A stretch of DNA of 64,000 nt from Perkinsus olseni (taxonomy: Eukaryota; Perkinsozoa; Perkinsida), in the NCBI GenBank assembly GCA_013115125.1, contig JABANN010000005.1:118917-182916 (forward strand). Direction: 5' to 3'. Numbering within the stretch: the first letter of the stretch is position 1; each line of letters starts with the position of its first letter. Shown piece after piece: positions 1 through 10,889 of the stretch. The notes under the pieces are model-generated. The model was not told the DNA's origin. It made no database searches and saw only the letters and a program-made list of their open reading frames with translations. The translations under genes and the position numbers were made by a program.

Positions 1-1366
1 CGCAGGTGGTTTTTCGATTTGCGGAGGCGTCCACCATCGAGCCACTACTGCTAGTTCTTGAAAGACGGCAGAGGGATAAATGTGTTCTGTCTGTCGCTTA
101 CTATAAACGTAGTCGCGAATGGGTCCTTCTGAAGCTGTCGGTTACCCACCGGTGAGAGGAAGCATCGGCAGTGTTCTCATGCTCGTGGCCTCTCGTACGA
201 CGTAATGCTACGCTGGTGGAATGCGGCATTCCGAATGCCACTTATTGAGGAGGAACCTCTTGTCAGTGTGTATTTCAGCGGACATCGATGGATGGATGTA
301 TTCACATAGCTTATGTGATGAACGGGGCCGTGAGCTTGGAACGGCCCGGGCCCAGCGCAACCCACTCGAAGCCAGACAGACTCTCATGGCGGACGATGGT
401 ACATCAGGTCGATATTGGAGGCTGTACTCAGCCGAGCTGAGTCAACTGGGCTGAGTCAGCCCAGTGGACTGTATGCACGCTTTCTACACTAGAGCTTTCA
501 CGCCAGCTACCTTCCCACGTCGAGCTCTACTCTGTTTTTCGTTGTCTTACGGCGATTGTTGTGTTACAGTCTGTGAGGAAAGAACGCCACATGCAGGAGT
601 GAGGCCGCAATGCTACGGGGCACGAGAACAGGTTGAACACGGAGAGTACTGAGCGAGTATTTCTGTGGCATAGCGGACTCCCTTTCTTTGCGTGCTGCTT
701 TTTTTCAATTGCCGAGGGTATGTTAGTCGTTCGAGTGTCGGTTGCCCTCCATGAACCCCGAGCTCTTCTCTCATCCCCTCCGTACATGGAACCTGCGTGT
801 GCCTGTTCGGTATCGGCCAAGTGGTATGCATGCCTCTAAGATGCAGAAGGCGAAGATCTTGGATACATCCAGTCAACGTAGAGCACCGTCACTTTCTACG
901 TTGCTATCATCTCTTCTAATGGGAGCCTGGGGCAGTCAGGTATTGCTGGTGTGATGACCAAAGCAATAATGAAGTATAAACCCTCAGTTTATGGATGGTT
1001 CGGGAAGAGGACCTTCGGGGAGAACATCATCATTATCGGTCTACCGAGTGACCCCTTGCCTCATGGCTCCCAGCCGTGAAGAGTCTGTAGGTGCGATCAT
1101 ATGGTTTGCTCTGCTCATACCCTGGGCTATGGACTGGAAGCCGCATCAGCTGCTCGGGTGGCGAGGCTGGGCTCATATGGGGCCTTACTTAGTTCCACAG
1201 TTTGTCAAAGGAGGCGAGTAGGACGGTTCCTGGCGTCACGCTTCTTGAACTTGCCCGTCGTTGTTAGCTGGAAGGAAGCCATCAATGCGCTTTCTCCTGT
1301 AGATGGCGAGGATCCGTTACTACTGGATGGTGAGAGGTAGCAGAATCAGGCATCTCTATCCCTCTC
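1..1366. other. left edge, no assigned gene
   Basis: I see no coherent coding exon here. Several short frames exist on both strands but none resembles a protein family or shows a convincing chain of splice sites. It may hold 5' untranslated sequence or early exons of the gene that follows. A perfect odd palindrome with 9-bp arms and a one-base centre lies at 446-464 (CTGGGCTGAGTCAGCCCAG). Confidence 0.4.
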
Positions 1367-3361
1367 ATGACGTCTCGCAGAGCCTCCGCGCTTGTCGACC
1401 TCGAGTACGTAACTCAGCGTCGAGCAGCAGTTCGGGATATAGTACAACAATATGGCTTCGATGTAATGCCGGAGGAGTCAAGGCTATTCACGCATTTCTG
1501 TCCAGGCTCTCTTACCTGTTGTAGCTGACTTGGTGGCTCCTCCTGAAGAGGGACTGCGGATAAAGGCTATCGGCCATTTTGGTAGTACTTGGGTCTGCGC
1601 TTGAAGCCTTCTGGTTCACCTCGAAGTGAGATGTCGTTCGTGCCGAAGAAGGGAAAGTCGATTGATTGGAAAGCATTTTCGCAGAGACCCAGCTTCGAGT
1701 AGCCATGGATGTCCTGTTCGCTGTTGAGCCCGAGGACAGGGTGGTCACACGACAACTGTTGGAGAGACTCGTCACCACTAATAAAGAACAGTGGGAACGC
1801 TATCTCACATTCCAAGAGTACAACCTCCGAGACCCCCACTCGAATGCTGAGCTCTTGCCGGCACAGGTACAAGGCGTATATTCTTTTTAAGCTGCTTCAG
1901 AATAAGGAGAACGCAAGAGAGGTAGTGCAGTAGTTTCTGTCGGGTTCGGTAGGCTGCCTGTCAGGCTGCTACCATACCAGAGGTTAGACGGTTTATTGAG
2001 ACTGGAGGGAAGTACGTACCCTACCAGAGCATCAACCCATTGAAAGCTAAGATGTATAGTAATAACGTAGACCGCCTCTTGAGAGGTCCAGTGCAGTTGG
2101 CAGGTTGTGAGACTCATGACACCCTCCTCAAGTGTGCAAGGCTTATCAATCAAGCAGTCAAGGATGAGGGGAAGTAGTAGGGACCAGCGGGGTGGGAAGG
2201 GTATGTCGAATCTCCAGGCCGGAGTTGATGGTGAAGGCCTCACGGAAGCAGATAAGAGAGTCGCCGCCCTTGGAACGGAAGCTGGACTATCGAACATTCG
2301 AGGTCATCACATCAGGTCATATTCGGGTGGAAGAAGGTCGCCTTGCCGGGCGGGGGGGGGGGAGGGAGGCCCGGTTTCATCTTCATCGGAGGAGTCTCGC
2401 TGGCAGGCACTGCGTCGTATGCAGCTATTCGTACACTGTTTATGATTCGAAGTTTGAAAATACGTAATTTGGAGATGTTCTTTGGCACTGCTGTAAGGCG
2501 GCTCGTCCCTTACATGTCGTCACCGCCTCTCTCAGTTGCGAGCCATCAGAGGCATTTGGATGGCCGAGCTCCTGCACAGGTTCGAGGAGCACATCATACA
2601 AATGTAACCTCGCACTTGCCGACCGTCCACAGAGGTTTTCTCCCTAGGTATTGGTATTACGACGATCCTAAAGCGATGCTCGCAACATCAGCAGTGATGT
2701 GCGCCTTCCACTCGGTGGCCTATGCTTGGATCTTCCGTAACAACCCCTTCTGTGTGGCACCATTTATATGGCTGCGATTGGTTAACGACTCCACGGATGA
2801 TGGCTACCGATTTTTCTGACTACTGTGCATGCGCGCTGCTCAAGTTTCTGATTGTCGAGGCCTCGTGTCAACTTGACGGACGGGAATCACCCATCTCCCC
2901 ACCAGGAAAGTCCTGATGATCTACGGGTGGAGACAGTGCAGAAAGCAGCCTTCAAACAGGAAGCAAGCCTTAATACGGTCTCTCTGGCTCTAAGCGTTTG
3001 CTACTTTGTGTGGAATATTGGCCTAGTTTTTTTCATGTCTGCTCGTCGGCTTGAACGGGTGATACTCGCCACAGAGTTCGGGTTCAGGTCGATCAAGCTA
3101 ATCGAGTTGCGTGCATCGAGCACATGCCGCGTTGCTGAGTAAAGCAGTATTGCTCGGCGGCTGCAACCCTCTCCTTTGCTCTGCCTCAGTGACTTCGTGA
3201 AGAGGTTCCTGCCGTCCTTCAAGTACCATAATGCCAGCCTGGAGTTCAAGTACACCTCAGTGGATGAGGCAAAGGGCTCCAAGAAGCCACAGCAAAAAGA
3301 CGGACAGCAAGGAGAGGGTGCTAACCTTAGGGAGGGTTATCGAGATTTGAAGAGGAAATAG
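1367..3361 (+). CDS. unrecognised multi-exon protein, hydrophobic C-terminal part
   Basis: A chain of exons can be followed from the ATG at 1367 (MTSRRASALVDLEYV). Visible introns are very short: 1463-1505 (43 nt), 1867-1900 (34 nt) and 1922-1952 (31 nt), all GT-AG. The exon from 1953 to about 2170 is open and protein-like (AACQAATIPEVRRFI, then NPLKAKMYSNNVDRLL). Further right, hydrophobic stretches appear around 2370-2450, 2670-2770 and 2980-3050, suggesting membrane segments, and the last open stretch ends in a Lys-rich tail before the stop at 3361. I do not recognise the family. The middle joins are unresolved, and the real start could lie further left. A run of 11 G at 2352-2362 sits inside the span and is probably intronic. 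Confidence 0.45.
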
Positions 3362-3694
3362 CAAGGTTCTTGCCAGGCTCCGCCCTACCCGAGGGACTCG
3401 ACGTCCACAAGGACGTTGTTATTATAGACTTCAGTGAGTCCGCCTCGCGACTCGCCAATATCGCTTACTTGTTCTTTTTGTGTAGATGATAACCACCGGC
3501 AAGTGCTGGGTCTTCACCTCTACCCTCAAGCCAGCCTTCTAGCACAGAGGATACTTCGGCTCGACAGGGAGCGTGACATATTGCAACGTGAATGATCGTC
3601 ATGATGTGGTGGTTGATTTGGTTGTTTCTTGAAACATCCTCGTTGTTGAGTGCAAGCAAGTCCCACTTCAATCGAGCCAGCAGTCATTAGCGTG

Positions 3695-4719
3695 ATGTCG
3701 GGCGAATCGCGCCGAGAGTCAAGCAGGCATAGAGATCGGTCGAGGGATCGCAGCCGAGAGTAGAACGCCTCTCGGGTATGCGCTGCTAGCGAATGCTCTA
3801 TTGTCAGTCGAAAGCGAGAGCTCAGTGCGGATGGCCGCGGTGAGAGGCGACGGAAAAATGCGCGGGACGGAGTCACCGATCGGAGTGGCTCGGGGGCAAA
3901 ATCGGGTAGGATTCTCCGTTGTGCGACGTGGTCGAGGATGCTCTCAGGTGTACGAGAGAGTACTGGTGAAAGGTTTGAACGGAAAGTGAAGCGGAGGTGA
4001 GCAGTTGTCCGACTGGAGCCACGCTTGACGTTGCACGATCATCCCTAGTGTGAAACTTTCGTATGTCTTCAGATTGGAAGAGGAGATAAATCGAAGGGTG
4101 GAGGATGGGCTGAAGGATGAGAAGTTCCAGAAGGAAATGGGACAGGCAGTTGACGAGGCTCGATCCGGTGCAAGAAAAAAGATGGTGGGGAACGAGCGTT
4201 GTAACGTGATGGTATGGCAACGCCGTCTCAGCTGGAGGAAGTTGAGGCCGAGAAGGTATCGATCCAAAAGGAGTTTGATAAGAAGCTGGAAGCTGCTAAG
4301 GAGCCTGCTTCTCGAAATGAATCAACTGTTGAGGACGCATCTAGCGTGTAAGTACATCCGGAGACTTTCTCTCCTGCGAAAAAAAGAGTCGTCCGTTTTT
4401 CTTTCAGGAGTGTCACTAAAGTGCAGGAGTCCGAGGCGGAAGCACTACGAGTGAGATATTCTTTTATCGCGTCGCTTGACTGAAATTTGACTCCTCGTCA
4501 TCTTTGTTCAGAAAGAGAAGAAACTTGAGCGTCTCCGCAGGATAGCAGAGGAGAGAGAGAAGTACTCATTTGAGGATGGCTCGTTCAGACTCTCCGTTCT
4601 CAGGCGAATGCAGAGTGGCCTGTCGCCTAAACAGGCACCAGCAGCAGCGACCAGTAGTCGGACAAAATCTAATTCTGGACCGAGTATTTCGTTTTCGTTG
4701 AAGAAGCCGGGACGGTGAC
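3695..4719 (+). CDS. ARGLU1: ARGLU1-like Arg/Glu-rich protein (splicing/Mediator-associated family)
   Basis: The first exon encodes an SR-type stretch after the ATG at 3695 (MSGESRRESSRHRDRSRD). A 48-nt intron (gtagaacg...gtcag) then joins to another basic exon (RKRELSADGRGERRRK). Next come strongly charged helical exons (LEEEINRRVEDGLKDEKF, then LEEVEAEKVSIQKEFDKK) and a last exon that starts near KEKKLERLRRIAEERE and ends SISFSLKKPGR before the TGA at 4717-4719. The order RS/basic N-terminus, long Glu/Arg coiled region and terminal SFSLK motif is the signature of ARGLU1, a nuclear protein tied to pre-mRNA splicing and Mediator in animals. Function here is inferred from the family. Several small introns interrupt the helical part; the exact joins between 4160 and 4510 are approximate. 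Confidence 0.75.
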
Positions 4720-5226
4720 AGTTGTTGTTTTCATTCTCTGTCTTCATGATGATCATGGGATTGCGTTCCGTAGAATTGTGTGAGGAAAGGTCGCCCGTAT
4801 CAGGCTGTAGAGTGAGTGGCTATGACGATAAACTATCAGTGATAATTGGGGATTTCTACTCATTGGAGCCGATCCGCCCATGAAAATTATCTCTGTGACC
4901 TCCTTATCCGTTGAACTTTAAACTCAAGGGAAGCTGGCTTCGATGATGAGACACGGCCAGTAAAAATGTTCTGAACAAAAACGTCTGACCCGCGAAAACG
5001 GCGAGAACGGATCATTCTCGTGGACTATATCATCCTGCCGCCTGAACGTTAAATCGCATCACACTCATCATTCAAACACAGTTTTACTCGACTACATGAT
5101 GAATCATGATTTATGATCTCCTGGCATCCCAGGCAAATACCGATACTTTGCTAACTTATCACACCATCCAGAGCACACCACCCAGCACAGAACTCTTTGC
5201 GGACACCCGGGTCAATCTGGTTATTT

Positions 5227-5241
5227 GCTACGCAGCGTAGC
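5227..5241. repeat. perfect 15-nt palindrome
   Basis: GCTACGC, central A, GCGTAGC. Unrelated to any exon. Function unknown. Confidence 0.7.
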
Positions 5242-5739
5242 CTCCGCTTCTATCGTTCTGCTGCCGTATCGGCGATACGGTATCGCATCAATACCTCCTG
5301 GACTCAGTCGTGAGCCTGAAACCAACACTCGCCATACTGAACAACAACGAAGAAAACCCGATTGTACGGGAAACGGCGAGTTGTTCTCACGTATGCGCGT
5401 AATAATTTTTCCCATAAGCACTTGTCGCAGTCACGGTCAGGTAGCATAGGAGTATGTGCTCAGCTGCGGCGCGTGGCAGTCTCCTCGTTACTCAGAATCA
5501 GAGTACCTGTAGTGAGAAGCAGTGGGAGTCGGCCAAGAAGTTCTACTCGCCTTTACGGGTGGCTTCAGCGTGCCCGGGAATGAGCGACTCAGTCACAGCG
5601 TGACTGTAGGAAGCTATTTGACTCGCTCACTAATAGCTTCCTGCACTCCACTAGAATAAATTCCCAAACACAAAGCTTCGTATAGAAACACACTCATGCC
5701 ATGATACAATTCAACCACACGCTGAACCACACTACACCA

Positions 5740-6560
5740 GTTTCGTTAACACCAAACAACGCACCGTTCGGCTGATCGGTGCGCTTGGACCCCTCTTCCT
5801 TGTCGCCGCATCACGTACATAAATACACATGTCGTAGCGAGCATCGACCGAATATTTCCCCATCGCGAGAGAGTAGCATGATACAGTTTTCCAGAGCGGC
5901 CGGGCCCACAGCTGAAGCCGAAGATCATGCGGTCGGACCCAAAAGTGCTGCCCCCCACCTTGATCAAGAACTGCCTGTCAGGGTTTGATGCGGATTCTGT
6001 AGAAGGCTTTGCTGATGTCTAAGAATGTGATTGAGCCCCGAGCCTACCAGCATGACCCGCATAATCTCATCAGCTGTGAGATATCGCAGCCCGTGTAGCC
6101 TGCCCACGGTAGTATGGCATTTCAGATTCTGGCGTCGCTGCACGGCCTGACCTTGGTGGTCTTTGTTCTACCCTGCCAGACAGGGAAGATTACGAATGCC
6201 TGGAGTACTCCAGTGGAGTACTCCAGTGGAGTACAAAACTCTTGTGAAAACGAATTCAACCAGACTTTAGACCTGCGGCTCCACCGCTCTCGATCACTCG
6301 AGCACCCGGCCAATGATGTACAAGATCTAGCTTTTTGAGGACGAACGGTGTGCTGCCATCGACAGCCTGTCCGCGATATTCTTAGGCCCTATCCCGCGGA
6401 GAACGCCGACGGGAGTGCTTGCTATGGGGACGATCACTTTCTCACAGCGAGAAGAACAGCGTCGGCGATAGAACAATGGATCAGATGTAAACTCGCTTCA
6501 AGAGGCCGCTTTTAGAAATCATCTCCACAATTCTTCTCCTTGGGGTTATCACTGATCAGG
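5740..6560 (-). mobile_element. retroelement fossil, reverse-transcriptase fragment, broken
   Basis: On the minus strand around 5975-6040 the translation carries a reverse-transcriptase motif-A-like block (TFLDISKAFYRIRIK) of the kind found in LTR retroelements, with further RT-like residues on both sides. The element is broken, with several breaks, and I found no terminal repeats; its limits are approximate. It looks old and is surrounded by noncoding sequence. LTR kin is the likely class, but a LINE cannot be ruled out from this fragment. Confidence 0.5.
6201..6234. repeat. tandem 13-nt palindromic unit, 2.6 copies
   Basis: TGGAGTACTCCAG occurs at 6201-6213 and 6214-6226, followed by a partial copy to 6234. 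Each unit contains the palindrome GGAGTACTCC. It lies in or next to the retroelement fossil. Confidence 0.8.
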
Positions 6561-7707
6561 CCTTAATGAGCAAGGAAAGTCCACGAACGAGTCGCCCCGC
6601 AGCACGGTAAGTTGGACAGGTGACCGGTAGATGAACTTCACTATACCAGTCACGAGGGACGCGGCTCCCCGTCTGGGCCGCCCCTCGGAAGGGGCATCCG
6701 GTGATAACAGCATTATAGTCAGCTTTGAGATTATGCAAATAGCTGTCGATGCGATGAACATTTCTTCATTATCGGTCTAAAGAGAACTTTCAAAAAATTC
6801 CCTGCGAACAATTTTCCCTAAGGAAAATTGCTTCCTATTTGCACAGTATTTTTCAATAGTTTGGCTGTCATCCGCGCACACGCCCTTACGGTGAGGGCCT
6901 TACTTTTTCAGTATCCAGAGTGTGAAGCAGGTCCACCTTGAATTCATAACTTACGACAAGAGTCTTGTCACTAGACTCTTGGTGATCGCATGCTCAGCGC
7001 CTCCCTCGCGTTGAGCACTTATGGACCCCCATTGGGGAGATTCCGACATGCGTAGTCGAGCAAACCGGAGCCCGGCTAGCGGACAAATATCTGTATGTCG
7101 GAGGGCAACATCTTTGGAACAAGCAACAACTAACGGAAAGCCACAGTATACCAAATCCGTACAACCCATCGAGAGAGCTCAAACTCGACTACCTCCCGAA
7201 AAATGAAATTGACTACGAATGACGTACGAACAACTCTTCGCACCGTGCGCTGCAGCGCTGTGTTGCATGGCGGCTCGTATCAGACAAGACAGTCCGCTAA
7301 GTTTACATGAGCAAAGCCAGAGCCCATCATCTTACCTTCGCAGATCCGAATTTGCTCTGATTTCAACTTCAAAATACAGCAACAGCCAGCGGTTCCCGCA
7401 AGTGAACTTCACTCAGTAAAGCACCACGGTGGCATAGATCTTTGGTCCTGCCGTCTATGCGTGGGAAACGTCAGCCAGCCTTCATGTCACGGGCATGAAA
7501 AGCATTATTTCAAACTCAAGCGAAGCCGCACTTCTTTGATGACTACAGGCAGTATACACAGGTCATGAATTGAAATGATGAACTTTCGAAACTGGTATGA
7601 ACTCCTCATCTTCTTTCTGGCACCACCATCGCGGTATACCGTGCTCAGTCTTATCGAAGATATCACATCGCAGACCGAAGCGGTCCACGGAGTGAACAAT
7701 GTCAGAT

Positions 7708-10618
7708 TCACGCCAACACTCCCACAGCGCTGGCCCTTGAAAAGCGAATATCCTGAATTGACACATGAACTACCACAAGCTCACCTCGGCCATGGAAGTC
7801 ATAGGAGAATTTCCGGCCCTCCTTTCTGAGCGCCACGCAACCGTACTGCTCCTCAGGGTGGGCCAGGCTGTCGCCGAGAAGATCCCGTTGGCACATGCAC
7901 TGCTCCTGATGCGCTGTTGGTATAGAATATACCTGCGAGATGGCTAAGCAGAAGCGATGTTGTGCCATCATACTCTTCACCCACTCCTGTCTTGTCTCCC
8001 GCATGCAGTGCTACTCCTGCTGTGAAAACGCCATTGCCGAGCCACCCTAGGTTTAAGAACCCATCGAAGGAAGCCACAAACTTGAACCAGTGCTGGTACT
8101 CCTCTCCAGCGAAGAAGTCCGAGTCGAAGACGTATGGTGGGTGGTTGGCCGTCATCAGCATACCGTCTTCCTTCGCGTTGGCCATGACATCCTCGAGAAA
8201 CGCACTGTTCCGCAGCTTGTGTCCAAAGGCCTCGTTGTAAAGTGAAATCACTGCATCCAGGTGATTCACGCGCCCGCCAGCAACATGTATAACTTGTGAG
8301 AAGAGGAAGTAAGTCCCTTTGGCCAGCATGGCGGTCACTGGATCAGCGTGAGAAGCGTCGATTGGGAAATACTGGTCCGTGTCTAGTCGCATGGTGAAGC
8401 GTGACGACCGTAAAGCCGGGTGCTTGAAGACAGGGCCCGACTCGAAAAGGCACACTTGCCTGTATCCCAGCGGCCGTGGATGAACTGTGCTCTTTGAACT
8501 CATCGAAAGGGGATCATTCGATGCCTCCAAAGAAGTGGTACGAACGAGGCCATCAAACCCGGAGTATTTCTGGGTCATGAACCAAATCCTGTTCCTAGAC
8601 GCAGTCACCAGGGCCCTGCGCTGTGTCCTAGAAAGGCTGGTGTCATAGAAGATAATGATAGGGTGATCGAAGGCATAGTTGAAGCGCTCCCACAGTAGCT
8701 CGAGGGCGAGCGCTAAGTCATTGACATGCTTCGAGCTGTTGCTGGTGAGGTAGTGGATGGTCATGTTCGTTGTGGCGCCGTCACTTATGTCGCACAGAGG
8801 TCCTCTCATCGGTGGCAGACACTCGCAGTAGCCGTCAGCGCATAGGGCACGGTCGTCCAACATTCTCAGACCGGAGCTTTCTCTCCATCGGAACTCCGCA
8901 AGGTGGTTACGCTGCGGTCTCGGGTCATCCTCGCTGAGAACGGTAGCTGTTTCTAGTCGTCTATCCGAGTCAAAGAAGGCCGCAAGAGGGTGGCAGTAGA
9001 AGCCCATCTCCCAAAAAGTTTCACTTCCTGCCATCGGCCGATCATCCAGTAGACCATTCAAGACGAATACGGCAATGCTGAGCTCAACGTGGTGAAGAAC
9101 GTAACCAAGTTCTGTTAGTTTCGCTTCCAAAGCGGCAAGGCTGCACTGTTGTGTCCAGTTGCCGTTGCCAGTGGTGGTCGTCCAGTCCGGCGTCTTCCGT
9201 ATCGTAGACCCCGCGAGTGGATCAAAGGGGAGGTACAGTACCTTCACGCCTTGATGGTGCAGTACCATATCATGAAGCAACAAACAGTTGTGCAAACGAG
9301 GGTCTATATACAGCATGTCCGGAGAGAAATAATGAAGGCTTGCGAAGGCCGAGCGCGTGTACTTGAAGACTTCAGTGTGAACGTCCGTTCGTGCCCTATA
9401 GAACGTCTCGCTAAAACCCAGGCCATAGTAATGCTCGACTACTCCGCAGTAGGTGGTCTTCTGACCGTCAGTGTCGCAATAGATGTTCATATGGCGACTC
9501 TCGCCCCTCGACGATCTCTCATGCACACGTCTTGGGGGGTCGTAGCCATCATGTGATGCCTCGGTGTAGTTCTCATTCGGATACCCACTAACCAAGCTGA
9601 TGAGCACCCCAGAGAGCTTCACGCGCCGCGAAATTCTCTCCAGGAGTTCCTCAGGTGGAATGTGGGGAGCGTGTGAACCAGCGATATCCCGATACCCTGC
9701 CGAGCTAGGGCCAGTATATCCCCCTACTGCGCGCAGCGCTAGGCATCTTTTGCTGGACCGTATCAGGGACCTCATGGGTCTTGATATGAAGTCCGTGAAA
9801 GCATACTCGGGCACCAAAAGAGAAGCAGCAGCATCTAAGTTTGACGGCGTACTGTGGCAGGGCCGTCGTTTGATGCGCTCGTTCAGTCTATGGACTTGAT
9901 ACGATGCTAGCAGTGATAGGAGCTCCTCCCTGTCAACCTCGTTGCCCAGCATCGACCGGAGTTCTCCAGCCACTCCAAGCGGTAGTTGGGCGAGGACGGC
10001 ATCGATTGTTTCAGCCGACTTCTCCAGAGACCCCATCACCGCCAAGACGCTTTGAGACACCTCTCGAGCATAGAAAAGCTCAGAGTAGTGGCACATGCTC
10101 TGTAATGAGGGCATTGATCTTGATACGAAGTAATAGGCATCCAACACTTGCCGAGTCGCTGCTTCTAATGGACTATTGAGAAAGGGCGACTGGCCCTGAA
10201 CGAGGCTGAGGATACTCAGGGCTGAAGCAGAAAATATCATTGAGATTTGATTCGAGCAGAGCTGTACGACCACCGCCACCATACCACTCCAATCGTAACC
10301 CAGGTTCAATTTATTAACAACACTGCACTGTGGGAGTCGGGCGAGCTCTGTGTTATCTATAGTGCAACTATGTATACGTAAGTGCCAGTGGAGACCTACA
10401 CACATGTGTAGGCCTTCGTTGGTGGTCCATCCGAATGACAGAGGCGGGAAAGTTATACGATTCATGATAAGCGGAGATGATGATGACGATATTCTATAAA
10501 CTACCAAATAGTGCTGCTGCTGATGGTAGTAGTACTGACAGCGCATAGGCCGCGGAACGCTAATACTGTGCCAAGCTGATGCCAGGATGATGATGCTGAT
10601 AACAACAGTGAGACACAT
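7708..10618 (-). CDS. GT15-type alpha-1,2-mannosyltransferase-like protein with very long N-terminal region
   Basis: The ATG at 10618 opens a hydrophobic signal/anchor (MCLTVVISIIILASAW), fitting a type II Golgi or secreted protein. The frame then runs about 900 codons without a stop, unusual in this intron-dense window. The C-terminal third matches the KRE2/KTR1 family (GT15): CLFESGPVFKHPALR, then RFTMRLDTDQYF, then DSDFFAGEEYQHWFKF with DGFLNLGW corresponding to the family's YFDYLD...GGFYYERWGD block. Before the GT15 part is an EGF-like cluster (CADGYCECLPPMRGPLC). The end needs an intron near 7932-7985; after it the frame gives QEQCMCQRDLLGDS...YGC, matching the family's terminal CxCxPxxD...Y.C pattern, and stops at 7708. 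The first ~560 residues have no family I can name. GT15 enzymes transfer mannose from GDP-mannose onto glycoproteins in the Golgi. Confidence 0.7.
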
Positions 10619-10889
10619 AAGGGATGTCGTCGACAAGGTTTATAGTATCATAGGGAAGAGCTCATGGTCAAACACAGGCAACAACATCATCAATACCAGA
10701 ACACCGGCAATGACCACAGGGTGCAGCAGAAGTACAACCGCGACTGACTGTGCACATCAGACTACGATGGCTACGTCCTACTCAACTCTCGCGCGCCCCA
10801 GATTCGGTAGTCGGCCATCAGTGAGGTGACGGCGTCTTGGGTTGATCGACGAAGGGGCGGCGCGGCAGAGCTAGTCGTAGTAACAATCA

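Larger units (their letters stand above)
4720..7707. other. about 3 kb without a host gene
   Basis: No coherent exon chain on either strand. The stretch contains a broken retroelement fossil (about 5740-6560, minus strand), a perfect 15-nt palindrome at 5227-5241 (GCTACGCAGCGTAGC) and 2.6 tandem copies of a 13-nt palindromic unit at 6201-6234. The right end, close to 7700, is the 3' flank of the mannosyltransferase-like gene. Confidence 0.5.
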
